Assembly (NCBI RefSeq): GCF_013425525.1
Contig: NZ_JACCKA010000069.1
Span: 5,308 to 46,651 of the forward strand
Direction of reading: 5' to 3'
Origin: Luteimonas salinisoli
Lineage (GTDB): Bacteria > Pseudomonadota > Gammaproteobacteria > Xanthomonadales > Xanthomonadaceae
DNA: 41,344 bases
This document shows positions 23,263-31,638 of the stretch, piece after piece (positions within the stretch are counted from its first letter, which is position 1; each line of letters begins with the position of its first letter). A program made the translations under genes and the position numbers. The notes under the pieces are model-generated. The model saw only the letters and a list, made by a program, of their open reading frames with translations, made no database searches and was not told the origin of the DNA.

Positions 23263-24170
23263 CAGGCAGCCTCCGGCAGCGGTTCGCGGCCGAGTTCGAG
23301 GAACGCCTCGGCGAGACTTGCGCGGCGCACCTCGAGCTCGCTCAGCCCCGAGTCCTCGTCGAGCAGCCGCCGCACCACGGCCTCGGCCCCGGCGGTCACG
23401 ATCTCCAGGGTGTCGTCCAGGCGCACCGCGCTGCGCACCTGCGGCCAGCCCGCGACCACGGCGGCATCGAGCGTCGACACGCAGCGGATCCGCTGCTGCA
23501 CCACCCGCGCGCGGATCTGCGCCACGCTCCCTTCGGCGGCGACGCGGCCGGCGTCGAGCATCACCACGCGATCGGCCAGGGCCTCGGCTTCCTCCAGGTA
23601 GTGCGTGGTCAGCAGCACCGCGCTGCCCTGCGCCACCAGTTCGCGCACCGCCCGCCAGACCTGCTCGCGCGCCTGGATGTCGAGCCCGGTGGTCGGCTCG
23701 TCGAGGAACAGCAGCCGCGGCCGCCCGCAGATCGCCAGCGCGAACTGCACCCGCCGCTGCTGCCCGCCGGAGAGCCTGCCGTACCTGCGCCCGAGCAGGC
23801 CCTCCAGGCCGGCCAGCGCGACGCAGTCGGCGACGCTGCGCGGCGCCGGGTAGTAGCTGCGGGTCAGTTGCAGCAGTTCCCCGACGCGCAGCGTGGCCGG
23901 AATGCCCGCGGCCTGCAGCATCACCCCGGCGCCGCGGCGCGCCGCCAGCGCGCTGGGCGGCATGCCGAACAGGCGCGCCCGGCCGGCGTCGGGCTGCAGC
24001 AGCCCCAGCAGCAGGCCCACCGCCGTGCTCTTGCCGGCGCCGTTGGCGCCGAGCAGCGCCACCACCTCGCCGCCGCGGAGCGACAGGTCGACGCCGTCGA
24101 GCGCGCAGGTCCCGCCATAGCGCTTTGCGGCCGCGCTCAGCTGCGCCAGCGTGGAATCGTCGTCTGCCAT
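23262..24170 (-). CDS. ABC transporter ATP-binding protein (ABC-2/DrrA-type)
   Basis: 302-residue cytoplasmic ATPase driving the adjacent ABC-2 permease. Walker A GANGAGKST (41-49), signature LSGGQ (133-137), Walker B LLFLDEPTTGLD (153-164) and switch H190 (LLTTHYLEEAE) are all intact. A C-terminal extension of about 80 residues after the ATPase core matches the DrrA/CcmA class. The ribosome site GAGGG lies about 10 nt before ATG 24170. First gene of a five-gene minus-strand operon (ATPase, permease, amidohydrolase, kinase, regulator), divergent from a second ABC exporter operon across a 228-bp control region. Confidence 0.93.
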   Translation of the reverse strand: MADDDSTLAQLSAAAKRYGGTCALDGVDLSLRGGEVVALLGANGAGKSTAVGLLLGLLQPDAGRARLFGMPPSALAARRGAGVMLQAAGIPATLRVGELLQLTRSYYPAPRSVADCVALAGLEGLLGRRYGRLSGGQQRRVQFALAICGRPRLLFLDEPTTGLDIQAREQVWRAVRELVAQGSAVLLTTHYLEEAEALADRVVMLDAGRVAAEGSVAQIRARVVQQRIRCVSTLDAAVVAGWPQVRSAVRLDDTLEIVTAGAEAVVRRLLDEDSGLSELEVRRASLAEAFLELGREPLPEAA

Positions 24171-24189
24171 CGTCGCTTGCCCTCATGAC

Positions 24190-24333
24190 CGGATGACGCC
24201 ATGCTCGGCCCCGGGGCCCGATGCCGGCAGTGGCCGGGATCAGGAAAAGCGGATGACAACCGTCAGGTGATCGCCGGCGGGATCCGCGGCAGTCTGTGCC
24301 GACGCCGCCCTGCCGCGGCGGGCAGCCGATGAC
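24190..24333. promoter_or_regulatory. Divergent control region between two ABC exporter operons
   Basis: The 228-bp region contains the 8-mer CGGATGAC at 24190-24197 and 24250-24257 and the variant CCGATGAC at 24326-24333. The middle copy forms a short inverted repeat TGAC-AACC-GTCA (24254-24265), a plausible dimer site for a NarL-type regulator. No clear -35/-10 pair was found. Linkage to the operon-encoded response regulator is inference. Confidence 0.35.
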
Positions 24334-24398
24334 TTCCGGCAACTGGCGCCGGCGCCTCGCCCGGTCACACTCGCACCGCATCCTCCGTCCAAAGCCGC

Positions 24399-25631
24399 AT
24401 GAACAGCCAAGCCGATCTGCTCAAGGAACTGCGCATCGACCGCAAGCCCGGTCCGCCGCCCTCGCGGCGCGGCCTGTGGATCGCGATCGCCGTGGTGGTG
24501 GCGCTGCTGGTGGTGGCCCTTGCCGCGTGGGCGCTGTTCGCCCGCGACGGCGCCATCGAGGTGCGCACCGCGCCGGTGGTGGCCAGCGGCGGCGGCGGTG
24601 CCGGGGCCTCAGTGCTCGACGCCAGCGGCTACGTGGTGGCGCGGCGCATGGCCACGGTCTCCGCCAAGATCACCGGTCGCGTGCGCGAGGTCCTGATCGA
24701 GGAAGGCATGCGGGTCGAGGAAGGCCAAGTGATGGCCACGCTGGACCCCATCGACGCCGACGCCCAGCGCAGCCTGACCTCGGCGCAGCTGGCCGCGGCG
24801 CGCACACAGGTCGGCAACGTCCAGGCGCAGCTGAAAGAGGCCGAGGCCAACGCGCGCCGCCTCGCCACGCTGGTCGAGCAGCAATTGGTCTCGCGCTCGC
24901 AGTACGAGCAGGCGGTGGCGCAACGCGACTCGCTGCGCGCGCAACTGGCGTCGGCGCAGCGCAACGTCGATGTCGCCGCGGACCAGCTGAAGATCGCCGA
25001 CATCGGCGTCGACAACACCGTGGTGCGCGCCCCGTTCGACGGCGTGGTGGTGGCCAAGGCGGCGCAGCCGGGCGAGATCGTCTCCCCGCTCTCGGCCGGA
25101 GGCGGCTTCACCCGCACCGGCATCGGCACCGTGGTCGACATGGATTCGCTGGAGATCGAGGTGGACGTGGGCGAGGCCTATATCGGCCGGGTCAAGCCGA
25201 AGATGCCGGTGGAGGCGACGCTCAATGCCTATCCCGACTGGAAGATCCCCGCCGAGGTGATCGCCATCGTCCCCACCGCCGACCGCGGCAAGGCCACGGT
25301 GAAGGTGCGCGTCGCGCTGAAGGAGAAAGACCCCCGCATCGTGCCGGACATGGGTGCCTCGGTGAGCTTCCTGGAGCAGGCGCGCCCCGAGGGCGAGGCG
25401 CAGCGCCGCACGCTCCGCGTGCCGGCCGCGGCGGTGGTAGAGCGCGACGGCGACACGGTCGCGTTCGCGCTGGCCGGCGAGGACCGGGTCGAGCGGCGGG
25501 TGCTGCAGGTCGCGGGCGGCGCCGGCGAGCAGCGCGAGGTGCTCTCGGGGCTGGCGCCCGGCGACGAGGTGGTGCTCGACCCGCCCGCCGACCTGGCCGA
25601 CGGCGACAGGATCCGCATCGCACAGCAGTAG
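24399..25631 (+). CDS. MacA-like periplasmic adaptor (HlyD/RND-MFP family)
   Basis: 410-residue adaptor anchored by one inner-membrane helix at about 26-47 after a cytoplasmic N-terminus (MNSQADLLKELRIDRKPG). The periplasmic part has the first lipoyl half (ASGYVVARRMATVSAKITGR), a coiled-coil hairpin at about 130-205 (SRSQYEQAVAQRDSLRAQLA), the second lipoyl half (VVRAPFDGVVVAKAAQPGEI), and C-terminal barrel domains. It is followed by an ATPase and two FtsX-type permeases, the MacAB arrangement, and would link the exporter to an outer-membrane channel such as TolC. No Shine-Dalgarno is evident before ATG 24399. Transported substrate unknown. Confidence 0.9.
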   Translation: MNSQADLLKELRIDRKPGPPPSRRGLWIAIAVVVALLVVALAAWALFARDGAIEVRTAPVVASGGGGAGASVLDASGYVVARRMATVSAKITGRVREVLIEEGMRVEEGQVMATLDPIDADAQRSLTSAQLAAARTQVGNVQAQLKEAEANARRLATLVEQQLVSRSQYEQAVAQRDSLRAQLASAQRNVDVAADQLKIADIGVDNTVVRAPFDGVVVAKAAQPGEIVSPLSAGGGFTRTGIGTVVDMDSLEIEVDVGEAYIGRVKPKMPVEATLNAYPDWKIPAEVIAIVPTADRGKATVKVRVALKEKDPRIVPDMGASVSFLEQARPEGEAQRRTLRVPAAAVVERDGDTVAFALAGEDRVERRVLQVAGGAGEQREVLSGLAPGDEVVLDPPADLADGDRIRIAQQ

Positions 25632-25748
25632 GGCCGGCGTTGGCGCTTGCGCCCCCCGGCCGTGACATTCCAGCCGCCTGCCGCGAACCACGCACAGGCA
25701 ACTGCAGGCCGGGCGACGGCCATTCCCGCAGACTACGAGGCAACGCCG

Positions 25749-26441
25749 ATGACATCCCTGGTTTCGATCCGCAACCTGACCAAGACCTACCAGCGCGGTC
25801 CCGAGAAGATCGAGGTGCTGCACGGCATCGACCTGGAGATCGAGGCCGGCGATTTCGTCGCGCTGATGGGCCCATCCGGCTCGGGCAAGACCACCCTGCT
25901 CAACCTGATCGGCGGGCTGGATACCCCGACCTCCGGCGAGATCGAGGTTGCCGGCGAGCGCATCGACCGGATGGGCGCCGGCCAGCTGTCCACCTGGCGC
26001 AGCGGCAACGTCGGCTACGTGTTCCAGTTCTACAACCTGATGCCGGCGCTGACCGCGCAGAAGAACGTCGAACTGCCGCTGCTGCTCACCAAGCTCGGCG
26101 GCGCGCAGCGCAAGCGCAACGCCGAGATCGCCCTGACCCTGGTGGGCCTGGCCGACCGCACCCGGCACAAGCCGATGGAGCTGTCCGGCGGCCAGCAGCA
26201 GCGCGTGGCGATCGCCCGCGCGATCGTCTCCGATCCCACCCTGCTGATCTGCGACGAGCCCACTGGCGACCTCGACCGCCAGTCGGCGGAAGAGATCCTC
26301 GGCCTGCTGCAGACGCTCAACCGCGAGCACGGCAAGACCATCGTCATGGTCACCCACGACCCCAAGGCCGCCGAGCACGCCTCGCACACCCTGCACCTGG
26401 ACAAGGGCACGCTGGTCGAAGCCCCGGCCCAGGCCGCCTGA
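25749..26441 (+). CDS. ABC transporter ATP-binding protein (LolD/MacB-type)
   Basis: 230-residue cytoplasmic ATPase of the LolD/MacB/FtsE class. Walker A GPSGSGKT (41-48), Q-loop region [10 protein letters not shown], signature LSGGQ (145-149), Walker [13 protein letters not shown] (165-176) and switch H203 (VTHDP) are intact. ATG 25749 is the start, with GAGG 8 nt upstream. Residues after the ATPase core are few, unlike MacB, in which the permease is fused. It lies between the adaptor and the two permease genes (15 bp to the first) and energises that complex from the cytoplasm, probably in a mechanotransmission mode. Confidence 0.94.
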   Translation: MTSLVSIRNLTKTYQRGPEKIEVLHGIDLEIEAGDFVALMGPSGSGKTTLLNLIGGLDTPTSGEIEVAGERIDRMGAGQLSTWRSGNVGYVFQFYNLMPALTAQKNVELPLLLTKLGGAQRKRNAEIALTLVGLADRTRHKPMELSGGQQQRVAIARAIVSDPTLLICDEPTGDLDRQSAEEILGLLQTLNREHGKTIVMVTHDPKAAEHASHTLHLDKGTLVEAPAQAA

Positions 26442-26456
26442 CCGGGAGATGCCGGC

Positions 26457-27623
26457 ATGAAATACCTGCACCTGGTTTGGGCGGCGCTGTTCCGGCGCAA
26501 GACCCGCACCTTCCTCACCCTCGCCTCGATCGTCGCGGCGTTCCTGCTGTTCGGCATGCTCGACGGTATCCGCACCAGCTTCGCCCAGCTCGGCCAGAAC
26601 GCCGACGGCGCGCAGCGGCTGCAGACCAGCTCGCGGCTGTCGTTCATCGAGACCCTGCCGCTGTCGCTGGGGGCGCGCATCGCCCGGGTCGACAACATCG
26701 AGGCGGTGACCTACGCCAACTGGTTCGGCGGCGCCTACCAGGACCCACGCAACCAGATCTTCAGCTTCGCGGTGGCGGACAATTATCTCGACCTGTACCC
26801 GGAGATCGAGGTCAGCGCCGAGGAGCGTCAGGCGTTCGCGAGCACGCGCACCGCCATCCTGGTCGGCCAGGACCTGGCCCGGCGCTTCGACTGGAAGGTG
26901 GGCGACCGCATCCCGCTGCAGTCGACCATCTTTCCCAACAGCGACGGCAGCCTGAACTGGGAGTTCGACATCGTCGGCATCCTGCGCTCGCGCGACGAGA
27001 AGAGCGCAGGCTTCAACGACAGCCTGCTGCTGCTGCGCTGGGACTATTTCGAGGAGTCGACCCCCTACGTGGACGGCGACGTCGGCTGGTACGTCAGCCG
27101 CGTCGGCGACGTCCGCCAGGCCGACCGCGCCGCCAAGGCGATCGACGCGTTGTCGGCCAATTCGCCCGACGAGACCAAGACCATGACCGAGCAGGCGGCG
27201 TTCGCCTCGCAGCTCAAGCAGATGGCCGACATCGGCCTGATCGTGGGCTCGATCATGGGCGCGGTGTTCTTCACCCTCCTGCTGCTGACCGGCAACACCA
27301 TGGCGCAGGCGGTGCGCGAGCGGACCTCGGAGCTGGCGGTGCTCAAGACGATCGGCTTTTCCAGCACCAGCGTGCTGGCGATGGTGCTGGCCGAGTCGGT
27401 GCTGCTGGTGCTGATCGGCGGCGTGCTCGGCCTCGGCCTGGCCGCGGTGCTGAGCCCGATCGTCACCTCCGCCAGCGGCGGGGTGATCAGCCTGCCGCCG
27501 ATCGGCCTGCAGAGCTGGCTGCTCGGGCTCGGCCTGATGGTGGCGATCGGACTGCTGGTGGGCGCGCTGCCGGCCCTGCGCGGGATGCGCCTGAACATCG
27601 TCGACGCACTCGCCGGCCGCTGA
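26457..27623 (+). CDS. FtsX/MacB-type ABC permease, first
   Basis: 388-residue inner-membrane protein. One helix (about 18-36, [17 protein letters not shown]) is followed by a large periplasmic MacB_PCD-type domain to about 245, then three helices of the FtsX domain (starting [20 protein letters not shown]) and the end motif [19 protein letters not shown]. The characteristic [16 protein letters not shown] coupling segment, which contacts the ATPase, is present. GGGAGA precedes ATG 26457. It is followed 12 bp later by a second, non-identical permease, so the exporter probably works as a heterodimer rather than the MacB homodimer. Confidence 0.93.
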   Translation: MKYLHLVWAALFRRKTRTFLTLASIVAAFLLFGMLDGIRTSFAQLGQNADGAQRLQTSSRLSFIETLPLSLGARIARVDNIEAVTYANWFGGAYQDPRNQIFSFAVADNYLDLYPEIEVSAEERQAFASTRTAILVGQDLARRFDWKVGDRIPLQSTIFPNSDGSLNWEFDIVGILRSRDEKSAGFNDSLLLLRWDYFEESTPYVDGDVGWYVSRVGDVRQADRAAKAIDALSANSPDETKTMTEQAAFASQLKQMADIGLIVGSIMGAVFFTLLLLTGNTMAQAVRERTSELAVLKTIGFSSTSVLAMVLAESVLLVLIGGVLGLGLAAVLSPIVTSASGGVISLPPIGLQSWLLGLGLMVAIGLLVGALPALRGMRLNIVDALAGR

Positions 27624-27635
27624 GAGGACACGCAC

Positions 27636-28961
27636 ATGGGCAAGTTCAAATCGTTCCTGTTCGGCTGCGCGATGGCCCTGGTGGTGCTGGCGGGCCTGGC
27701 GGTGTGGTCGTTCCTGCCGTGGCCGGGGCTGGTGGCGCTCGGTGTCGTGCTGGCGCTGTGGATGCTGCTCACCCGCAGCGGCCGCCAAGCCGGTTCGGTC
27801 ACCAATGTCGGCATCAGTACCCTGCCGCAGCGGCTGGCCGCCTCCTCGGTGGTGGTGATCGGCATCGCCGGCGTGGTCGCGGTGCTGGTGGCATTGCTGG
27901 CGATGGCCGAGGGCTACCGCGAAACGCTGAGCAGCACCGGCAACGAGGAGACCGCGATGGTATTGCGCGGCGGCTCCGCCGCGGAAGTGATGTCGGTGCT
28001 CGAGCGCGATGCGGTGCTGGCGGTGCTGCAGGCTCCCGAGGTCGCCCGCGACGCCGAGGGGCAGCCCCTGGCGTCTGCCGAGATCGTGGTCGCCGCCAAC
28101 CTGCCGATCCGCGGCGGCGCGCCCGACGAGGACGGCAGCGTGCAGTTGCGCGGCGTCGGCGCCGAGGCCTGGAAGGTGCGACCTGGGATGCGCATCGTCG
28201 AGGGTCGCGACTTCGAACCCGGCCGCCGCGAACTGGTGGTCGGCACCGGCGCGCGGCGCCAGTTCCTCGGCCTGGACCCGGGCAGCGAGGTGCGCCTGGG
28301 CAGCGACGTGTGGACCGTGGCCGGGGTGTTCGAATCCGGCGATGCCATGGAATCGGAGATGTGGGCCGATGCCGAGATCGTGGCCGCCACCTACCGGCGC
28401 GGCAGCAGCCGCAATTCGATCACGGCGCAGCTGACCGACCCGGGCGCCTTCAGCGCGTTCAAGGCGACCCTGGCGTCCGATCCACGGCTGCAGGTGGAGG
28501 CCTCGACGACTGCCGAGTACTTCGCCAAGCAATCCGAAGGCATGACCAAGGTGCTGCGCATCATCGGCATCGTGGTCGGATCGATCATGGCGATCGGCGC
28601 CGTGTTCGGCGCGCTCAACACCATGTTCGCCACCGTGGCCTCGCGGGCGCGCGAGATCGCCACGCTGCGCGCCATCGGCTTTCGCGGGATGCCGGTGGTG
28701 GTGGCGGTGATGCTGGAGACGATGCTGCTGGCGGCGATCGGCGGCGTGCTCGGCGGGCTGGTCGCCTGGCTGGTGTTCAACGGCTATACCGCCTCCACGC
28801 TCGCCGGCGGCGTCGGCCAGCTGACCTTCGAGTTCCGGGTCACCCCCGAACTGCTGTGGAACGGCCTGAAATGGGCGCTGGCGATCGGCTTCGTCGGCGG
28901 CCTGTTCCCGGCGGTGCGCGCGGCGCGGCTGCCGGTGACCACCGCGCTGCGGGCGGCGTGA
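27636..28961 (+). CDS. FtsX/MacB-type ABC permease, second
   Basis: 441-residue partner of the preceding permease. It has two additional N-terminal helices (about 8-28 and 31-46) before the usual first helix (about 68-92, VVVIGIAGVVAVLVALLAMA), a periplasmic domain to about 300, then the FtsX region beginning IIGIVVGSIMAIGAVFGALN with SRAREIATLRAIGFRG, and the end AVRAARLPVTTALRAA. The extra N-terminal pair is absent from the first permease and from MacB. GAGAGGAC upstream of ATG 27636 serves as ribosome site. Its stop overlaps the start of a small gene as GTGA. Confidence 0.92.
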   Translation: MGKFKSFLFGCAMALVVLAGLAVWSFLPWPGLVALGVVLALWMLLTRSGRQAGSVTNVGISTLPQRLAASSVVVIGIAGVVAVLVALLAMAEGYRETLSSTGNEETAMVLRGGSAAEVMSVLERDAVLAVLQAPEVARDAEGQPLASAEIVVAANLPIRGGAPDEDGSVQLRGVGAEAWKVRPGMRIVEGRDFEPGRRELVVGTGARRQFLGLDPGSEVRLGSDVWTVAGVFESGDAMESEMWADAEIVAATYRRGSSRNSITAQLTDPGAFSAFKATLASDPRLQVEASTTAEYFAKQSEGMTKVLRIIGIVVGSIMAIGAVFGALNTMFATVASRAREIATLRAIGFRGMPVVVAVMLETMLLAAIGGVLGGLVAWLVFNGYTASTLAGGVGQLTFEFRVTPELLWNGLKWALAIGFVGGLFPAVRAARLPVTTALRAA

Positions 28962-29290
28962 ACGCCGGCGCGCCGGGCGGGCCCGTCGCGCCGGAAGCGC
29001 TGCGGCGCCTGCCCCGGCGCGAACTCGAGGCGCTGTACGCCGACCTGCACCGGCGCGTGTTCGAGTGCTACGACGACGCCGAACTGGCGGCCGAGTCCGG
29101 CCGCGTCGACCGCGACACCGCGACCGCGCGCGCGCAGGCGCTGGCAGCGCCGCTGATCGAGCAGGCACGCGCGGTGCACGCCGAGCGCGTGGCGCGCCTG
29201 CGGCGACGCGCGCGCCGCTGGTGGCTCGCCACCGTGGCGACGGCGATCGGCGGCAGCGGAGCGCTGTTGTGGCTGATGGTCCGGGGTTGA
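28958..29290 (+). CDS. Small tail-anchored membrane protein coupled to the exporter operon
   Basis: 110-residue protein starting at GTG 28958, which overlaps the permease stop as GTGA, so translation is probably coupled. Residues 10-85 are a charged helical region (RRLPRRELEALYADLHRRVFE, ARAVHAERVARLRRRAR) likely in the cytoplasm. Residues about 88-108 (WWLATVATAIGGSGALLWLM) form a single C-terminal membrane helix after a dense Arg cluster. I recognise no family. The cytoplasmic helical arm plus tail anchor could contact the ATPase or stabilise the permeases. Codon use and third-position GC fit the operon; the antisense frames here are weaker. Confidence 0.65.
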   Translation: MNAGAPGGPVAPEALRRLPRRELEALYADLHRRVFECYDDAELAAESGRVDRDTATARAQALAAPLIEQARAVHAERVARLRRRARRWWLATVATAIGGSGALLWLMVRG

Positions 29291-29309
29291 CAGGCCCTGG
29301 TCCCTGCCA

Positions 29310-29348
29310 GGCTTCGGAGCCTGCGCAGCCGAGCGAACTCGGCTCTAC
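29310..29348. repeat. GTAG-type REP palindrome (minus orientation) after the exporter operon
   Basis: Reading on the minus strand from 29348, GTAG is followed by arms AGCCGAGT and GCTCGGCT with a 2-nt loop, one mismatch in the stem. The flanking GGCTTCGGAGCC (29310-29321) matches the linker found in the other repeat pairs. It lies 20 bp after the stop of the small tail-anchored gene. Confidence 0.8.
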
Positions 29349-29393
29349 GAAGCAGAGACTTCCTCCCCGAAAACCGACGGCCCCTCCCCGCAC

Positions 29394-29469
29394 GTAGAGC
29401 GGAGCTTGCTCCGCTGCTCCCGCCTCCGAAGCCCCGACCCACCGCACAGCCGAGCAAGCTCGGCTCTAC
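29394..29469. repeat. Inverted pair of GTAG-type REP palindromes before rarD end
   Basis: 29394-29415 has GTAG then perfect arms AGCGGAGC and GCTCCGCT. 29469-29448 on the minus strand has GTAG then perfect arms AGCCGAGC and GCTCGGCT. The two belong to different arm subtypes yet face each other in the usual dimer. With the copy at 29310-29348 they occupy most of the 199-bp convergent gap between the exporter operon and rarD, where they could end transcription from both sides. Confidence 0.85.
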
Positions 29470-29489
29470 GAAGCAGCGGCGCCGCAGAA

Positions 29490-30401
29490 TCAGGCGACCG
29501 GCGCCAGCGCCCTGCGTCGCGACCGCCGCCAGCCGTCGAACGCGAATACCGCCAGCGCGGCCCAGATGAAGGCGAAGCCGATCGCGCGGTCGCGATCGAA
29601 CGCCTCCTGGAAGAAGAACACGCCGAGCAGGAACTGCAGGGTCGGGGCGATGTACTGCATCACCCCCACCACCGACAGCGGCACCCGCCGTACCGCGTAG
29701 GCGAAACCGATCAGCGGCAGCGCGGTCAGCGCGCCGCCGACCACCAGAAGCGCGACCAGCCCGGCGCCCCAGCCGGCGAAGAACCCGCCCTGGCCGTGGG
29801 TCTCGCCCCACAGCAGCAGCGCCAGCCCGGGCAGCAGCAGGTATAGACTTTCCACGCCCAGCCCGGGGATCGACTCCACCGCCGCCAGCTTGCGCACCAG
29901 CCCGTACAGCGCGAACGACAGCGCCAGGCCCAGCGCGATCCACGGGAAGCTGCCGTAGTGGAAGGTCAGCCACAGCACCCCGGCCGCGGCCATCGCCACC
30001 GACGCCCATTGCGGCGTGGACAGGCGCTCGCGCAGGAACAGCACCCCGATCACCACGTTCAGCAGCGGGTTGATGAAATAACCCAGGCTGGTCTCGATCA
30101 CGTGCCCGGCGTTGACCGCCCAAATGTACAGCGCCCAGTTGCAGCCGATCAGCAGCGCGCTGAGCGCCAGCATCCATGCCAGCCGCGGCTGCGCCAGGGT
30201 CGCGCGCAGCCAGCCGCCGCCGCGCTTCCAGGCCAGCCAGGCGACCAGCAGCAGCGTGCTCCAGAGGATCCGGTGGGCGACGATCTGCAGCGACGGCACC
30301 GCCTTGAGCAGGTGCCAGTACAGCGGCATGAGCCCCCACAGCACGAATGCGCCGGCCGCGGTCCAGAGCCCGGCGCGCAGTTCGCCCGCCGCATCCTTCA
30401 T
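29490..30401 (-). CDS. rarD: RarD-type EamA/DMT transporter
   Basis: 303-residue inner-membrane permease of the drug/metabolite transporter superfamily with about ten helices in two EamA repeats. RarD-specific features include AAGAFVLWGLMPLYWHLLK at the N-terminus, the IVAHRILWSTLLLV helix, NWALYIWAVNAGHVIETSLG and YFINPLLNVVIGVLFLRERL. Length matches E. coli RarD (about 296). Its ATG 30401 overlaps the stop of the upstream EamA gene as ATGA. Substrate is not established for the family; chloramphenicol-sensitivity links exist in pseudomonads. It ends 20 bp from a REP pair. Confidence 0.93.
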   Translation of the reverse strand: MKDAAGELRAGLWTAAGAFVLWGLMPLYWHLLKAVPSLQIVAHRILWSTLLLVAWLAWKRGGGWLRATLAQPRLAWMLALSALLIGCNWALYIWAVNAGHVIETSLGYFINPLLNVVIGVLFLRERLSTPQWASVAMAAAGVLWLTFHYGSFPWIALGLALSFALYGLVRKLAAVESIPGLGVESLYLLLPGLALLLWGETHGQGGFFAGWGAGLVALLVVGGALTALPLIGFAYAVRRVPLSVVGVMQYIAPTLQFLLGVFFFQEAFDRDRAIGFAFIWAALAVFAFDGWRRSRRRALAPVA

Positions 30402-31327
30402 GTGGCCGGATCCGCTTCGGGCGCCGGCTTCGCCACCCGCGCCCTGGCCAGGGTGATGGCCACCACCCCGCACAGGATCACCGCCATCGCACCGATGTCG
30501 TGGCTGGTGAAGCGCTCGGCCGCAAGCCAGGCGCCGAGGACCACTGCGATCACCGGGTTGACGTAGGCATAGCTGCCGGCGAGCGTCGGCCGTACGTGGT
30601 GCAGCAGCCAGACATAGGCGGTGAAGGCGACGATGGAACCGAAGCCGACCAGATACAGCACCGACAGCGTGCCATGCAGCGTCGGCAGTCCGTCGAAGCG
30701 CTCGCCCAGCAGCGGTCCCGCCAGCAACATCGCGCCGCCGCCGCAGAGCATCTGCGCTGCCGCGGTCATGAACGGCGAGGGCAGGTCGCGGCCGCGGCTC
30801 CACACCGAGCCGAACGCCCAGGCTACCGGCGCCACCAGCAGCGCGACCAGGCCCACCGGCGTCGCGGTCAGCGAACTGCCGGCATTGAGCCACAGCACCC
30901 CGACGAAGCCGATCGCCAGGCCGGTCCATTCGAGCGGGCCGGGGCGCTGCCCGCGCAGGGTCACGAACAGGCCGATCCACAGCGGCGCCGACGCCACCGC
31001 GATCGCGGCCAGCCCCGAGGACACGGTCTGTTCGGCGATGCAGACCAGGCCGTTGCCGCCGCCCAGCAGCAGGATTCCCATGATCGTGCAATTGCGCCAT
31101 TGCGCGGCGCTCGGCGCCGGCACGCCGCGCAGCCGCAGCGCCGCATACATCAGCGCGCCGGCTGCGACGAAGCGCGAGCCGGCCATCAACAGCGGCGGAA
31201 AGCCGCCCTCCAGGGCGAAGCGGATCCCGAGGTAGGTGGAACCCCAGATCACGTAGACCAGGGCCAGCGCGCCCGCCACCGCCAGCGCGGAAGCAGGGCG
31301 AGACACGAGCGACGGCACGGCACTCAT
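30398..31327 (-). CDS. EamA/DMT family transporter (YedA-like)
   Basis: 309-residue inner-membrane transporter with about ten helices and two EamA domains. The N-terminal YVIWGSTYLGIRFALEGGFPP and GGGNGLVCIAEQTVSSGLAA are close to the YedA/RhaT-like subgroup, as is the second-repeat segment VWLLHHVRPTLAGSYAYVNP with VIAVVLGAWLAAERF. ATG 31327 is preferred; an in-frame ATG at 31399 would add 24 mostly Arg/Pro residues with no family similarity. It is coupled (ATGA) to rarD downstream. Likely role is export of amino acids or related metabolites; substrate unknown. Confidence 0.9.
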   Translation of the reverse strand: MSAVPSLVSRPASALAVAGALALVYVIWGSTYLGIRFALEGGFPPLLMAGSRFVAAGALMYAALRLRGVPAPSAAQWRNCTIMGILLLGGGNGLVCIAEQTVSSGLAAIAVASAPLWIGLFVTLRGQRPGPLEWTGLAIGFVGVLWLNAGSSLTATPVGLVALLVAPVAWAFGSVWSRGRDLPSPFMTAAAQMLCGGGAMLLAGPLLGERFDGLPTLHGTLSVLYLVGFGSIVAFTAYVWLLHHVRPTLAGSYAYVNPVIAVVLGAWLAAERFTSHDIGAMAVILCGVVAITLARARVAKPAPEADPAT

Positions 31328-31638
31328 GGGAAAGCGTCCGGTGGGGGTGCAGAGGTCGGGGCGCGGGGGACGGCGGGCAGATGCGCGGAGGCGCGTCATC
31401 TTACGCCCATGTCGGGCTCGCGAACGGTGCTCGTGCGCGACACTGCGTGCCGCATGCGGGCATCCTGCCGGAGACTCCGGAACGGGGATGACCCACCGCG
31501 CATGGTCGCTCTGCGGATGCGCCGTTGCAGGGCGCCCGATTCAGCAGCGGTTGCCCGCGCGGCGCCGGCCGAGGCCAAGACGGCTGCGGAAACCGCGACT
31601 CCGCCGGCCGGGCCGAACCGCGGTCCGGCCGGCTCGGT
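31328..31638. other. 311-bp non-coding gap between prc and the EamA operon
   Basis: No credible gene on either strand. It holds a GC-rich hairpin next to the prc stop (31603-31633), a 13-bp palindrome CCGGAG-A-CTCCGG (31468-31480), and, on the minus strand, a weak -10 (TAAGAT, 31403 to 31398) about 70 nt before the EamA start. I see no repeat of the REP or 7-mer families here. Confidence 0.6.
31603..31633 (-). terminator. GC-rich hairpin after prc (terminator candidate)
   Basis: Arms GCCGGCCGG (31603-31611) and CCGGCCGGC (31625-31633) are perfectly complementary around a 13-nt loop, 5 nt after the prc stop codon. There is no U-tract, so it may instead protect the 3' end or need Rho. Confidence 0.4.

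Noticed and set aside
24296..28957. A roughly 1550-codon open frame running through the adaptor, ATPase and both permeases in another frame
   Set aside because: It is a shadow frame with Arg/Gly/Ala-rich composition. Only its last 110 codons, from GTG 28958, look coding (helical arm plus membrane helix, GTGA coupling), and those are annotated separately.
18210..29290. Horizontal acquisition of the exporter/two-component region as an island
   Set aside because: No integrase, tRNA end, direct-repeat boundary or visible change in base composition marks it off from the flanks.
24609..29447. A roughly 1600-codon open frame on the minus strand opposite the MacAB-like operon
   Set aside because: Composition is dominated by His, Arg, Gln and Gly, with no domain; it is antisense to well-supported genes.
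31328..31399. Extended start of the EamA transporter at ATG 31399
   Set aside because: The extra 24 residues are Arg/Pro-rich with no family match and lie over a possible -10 sequence.
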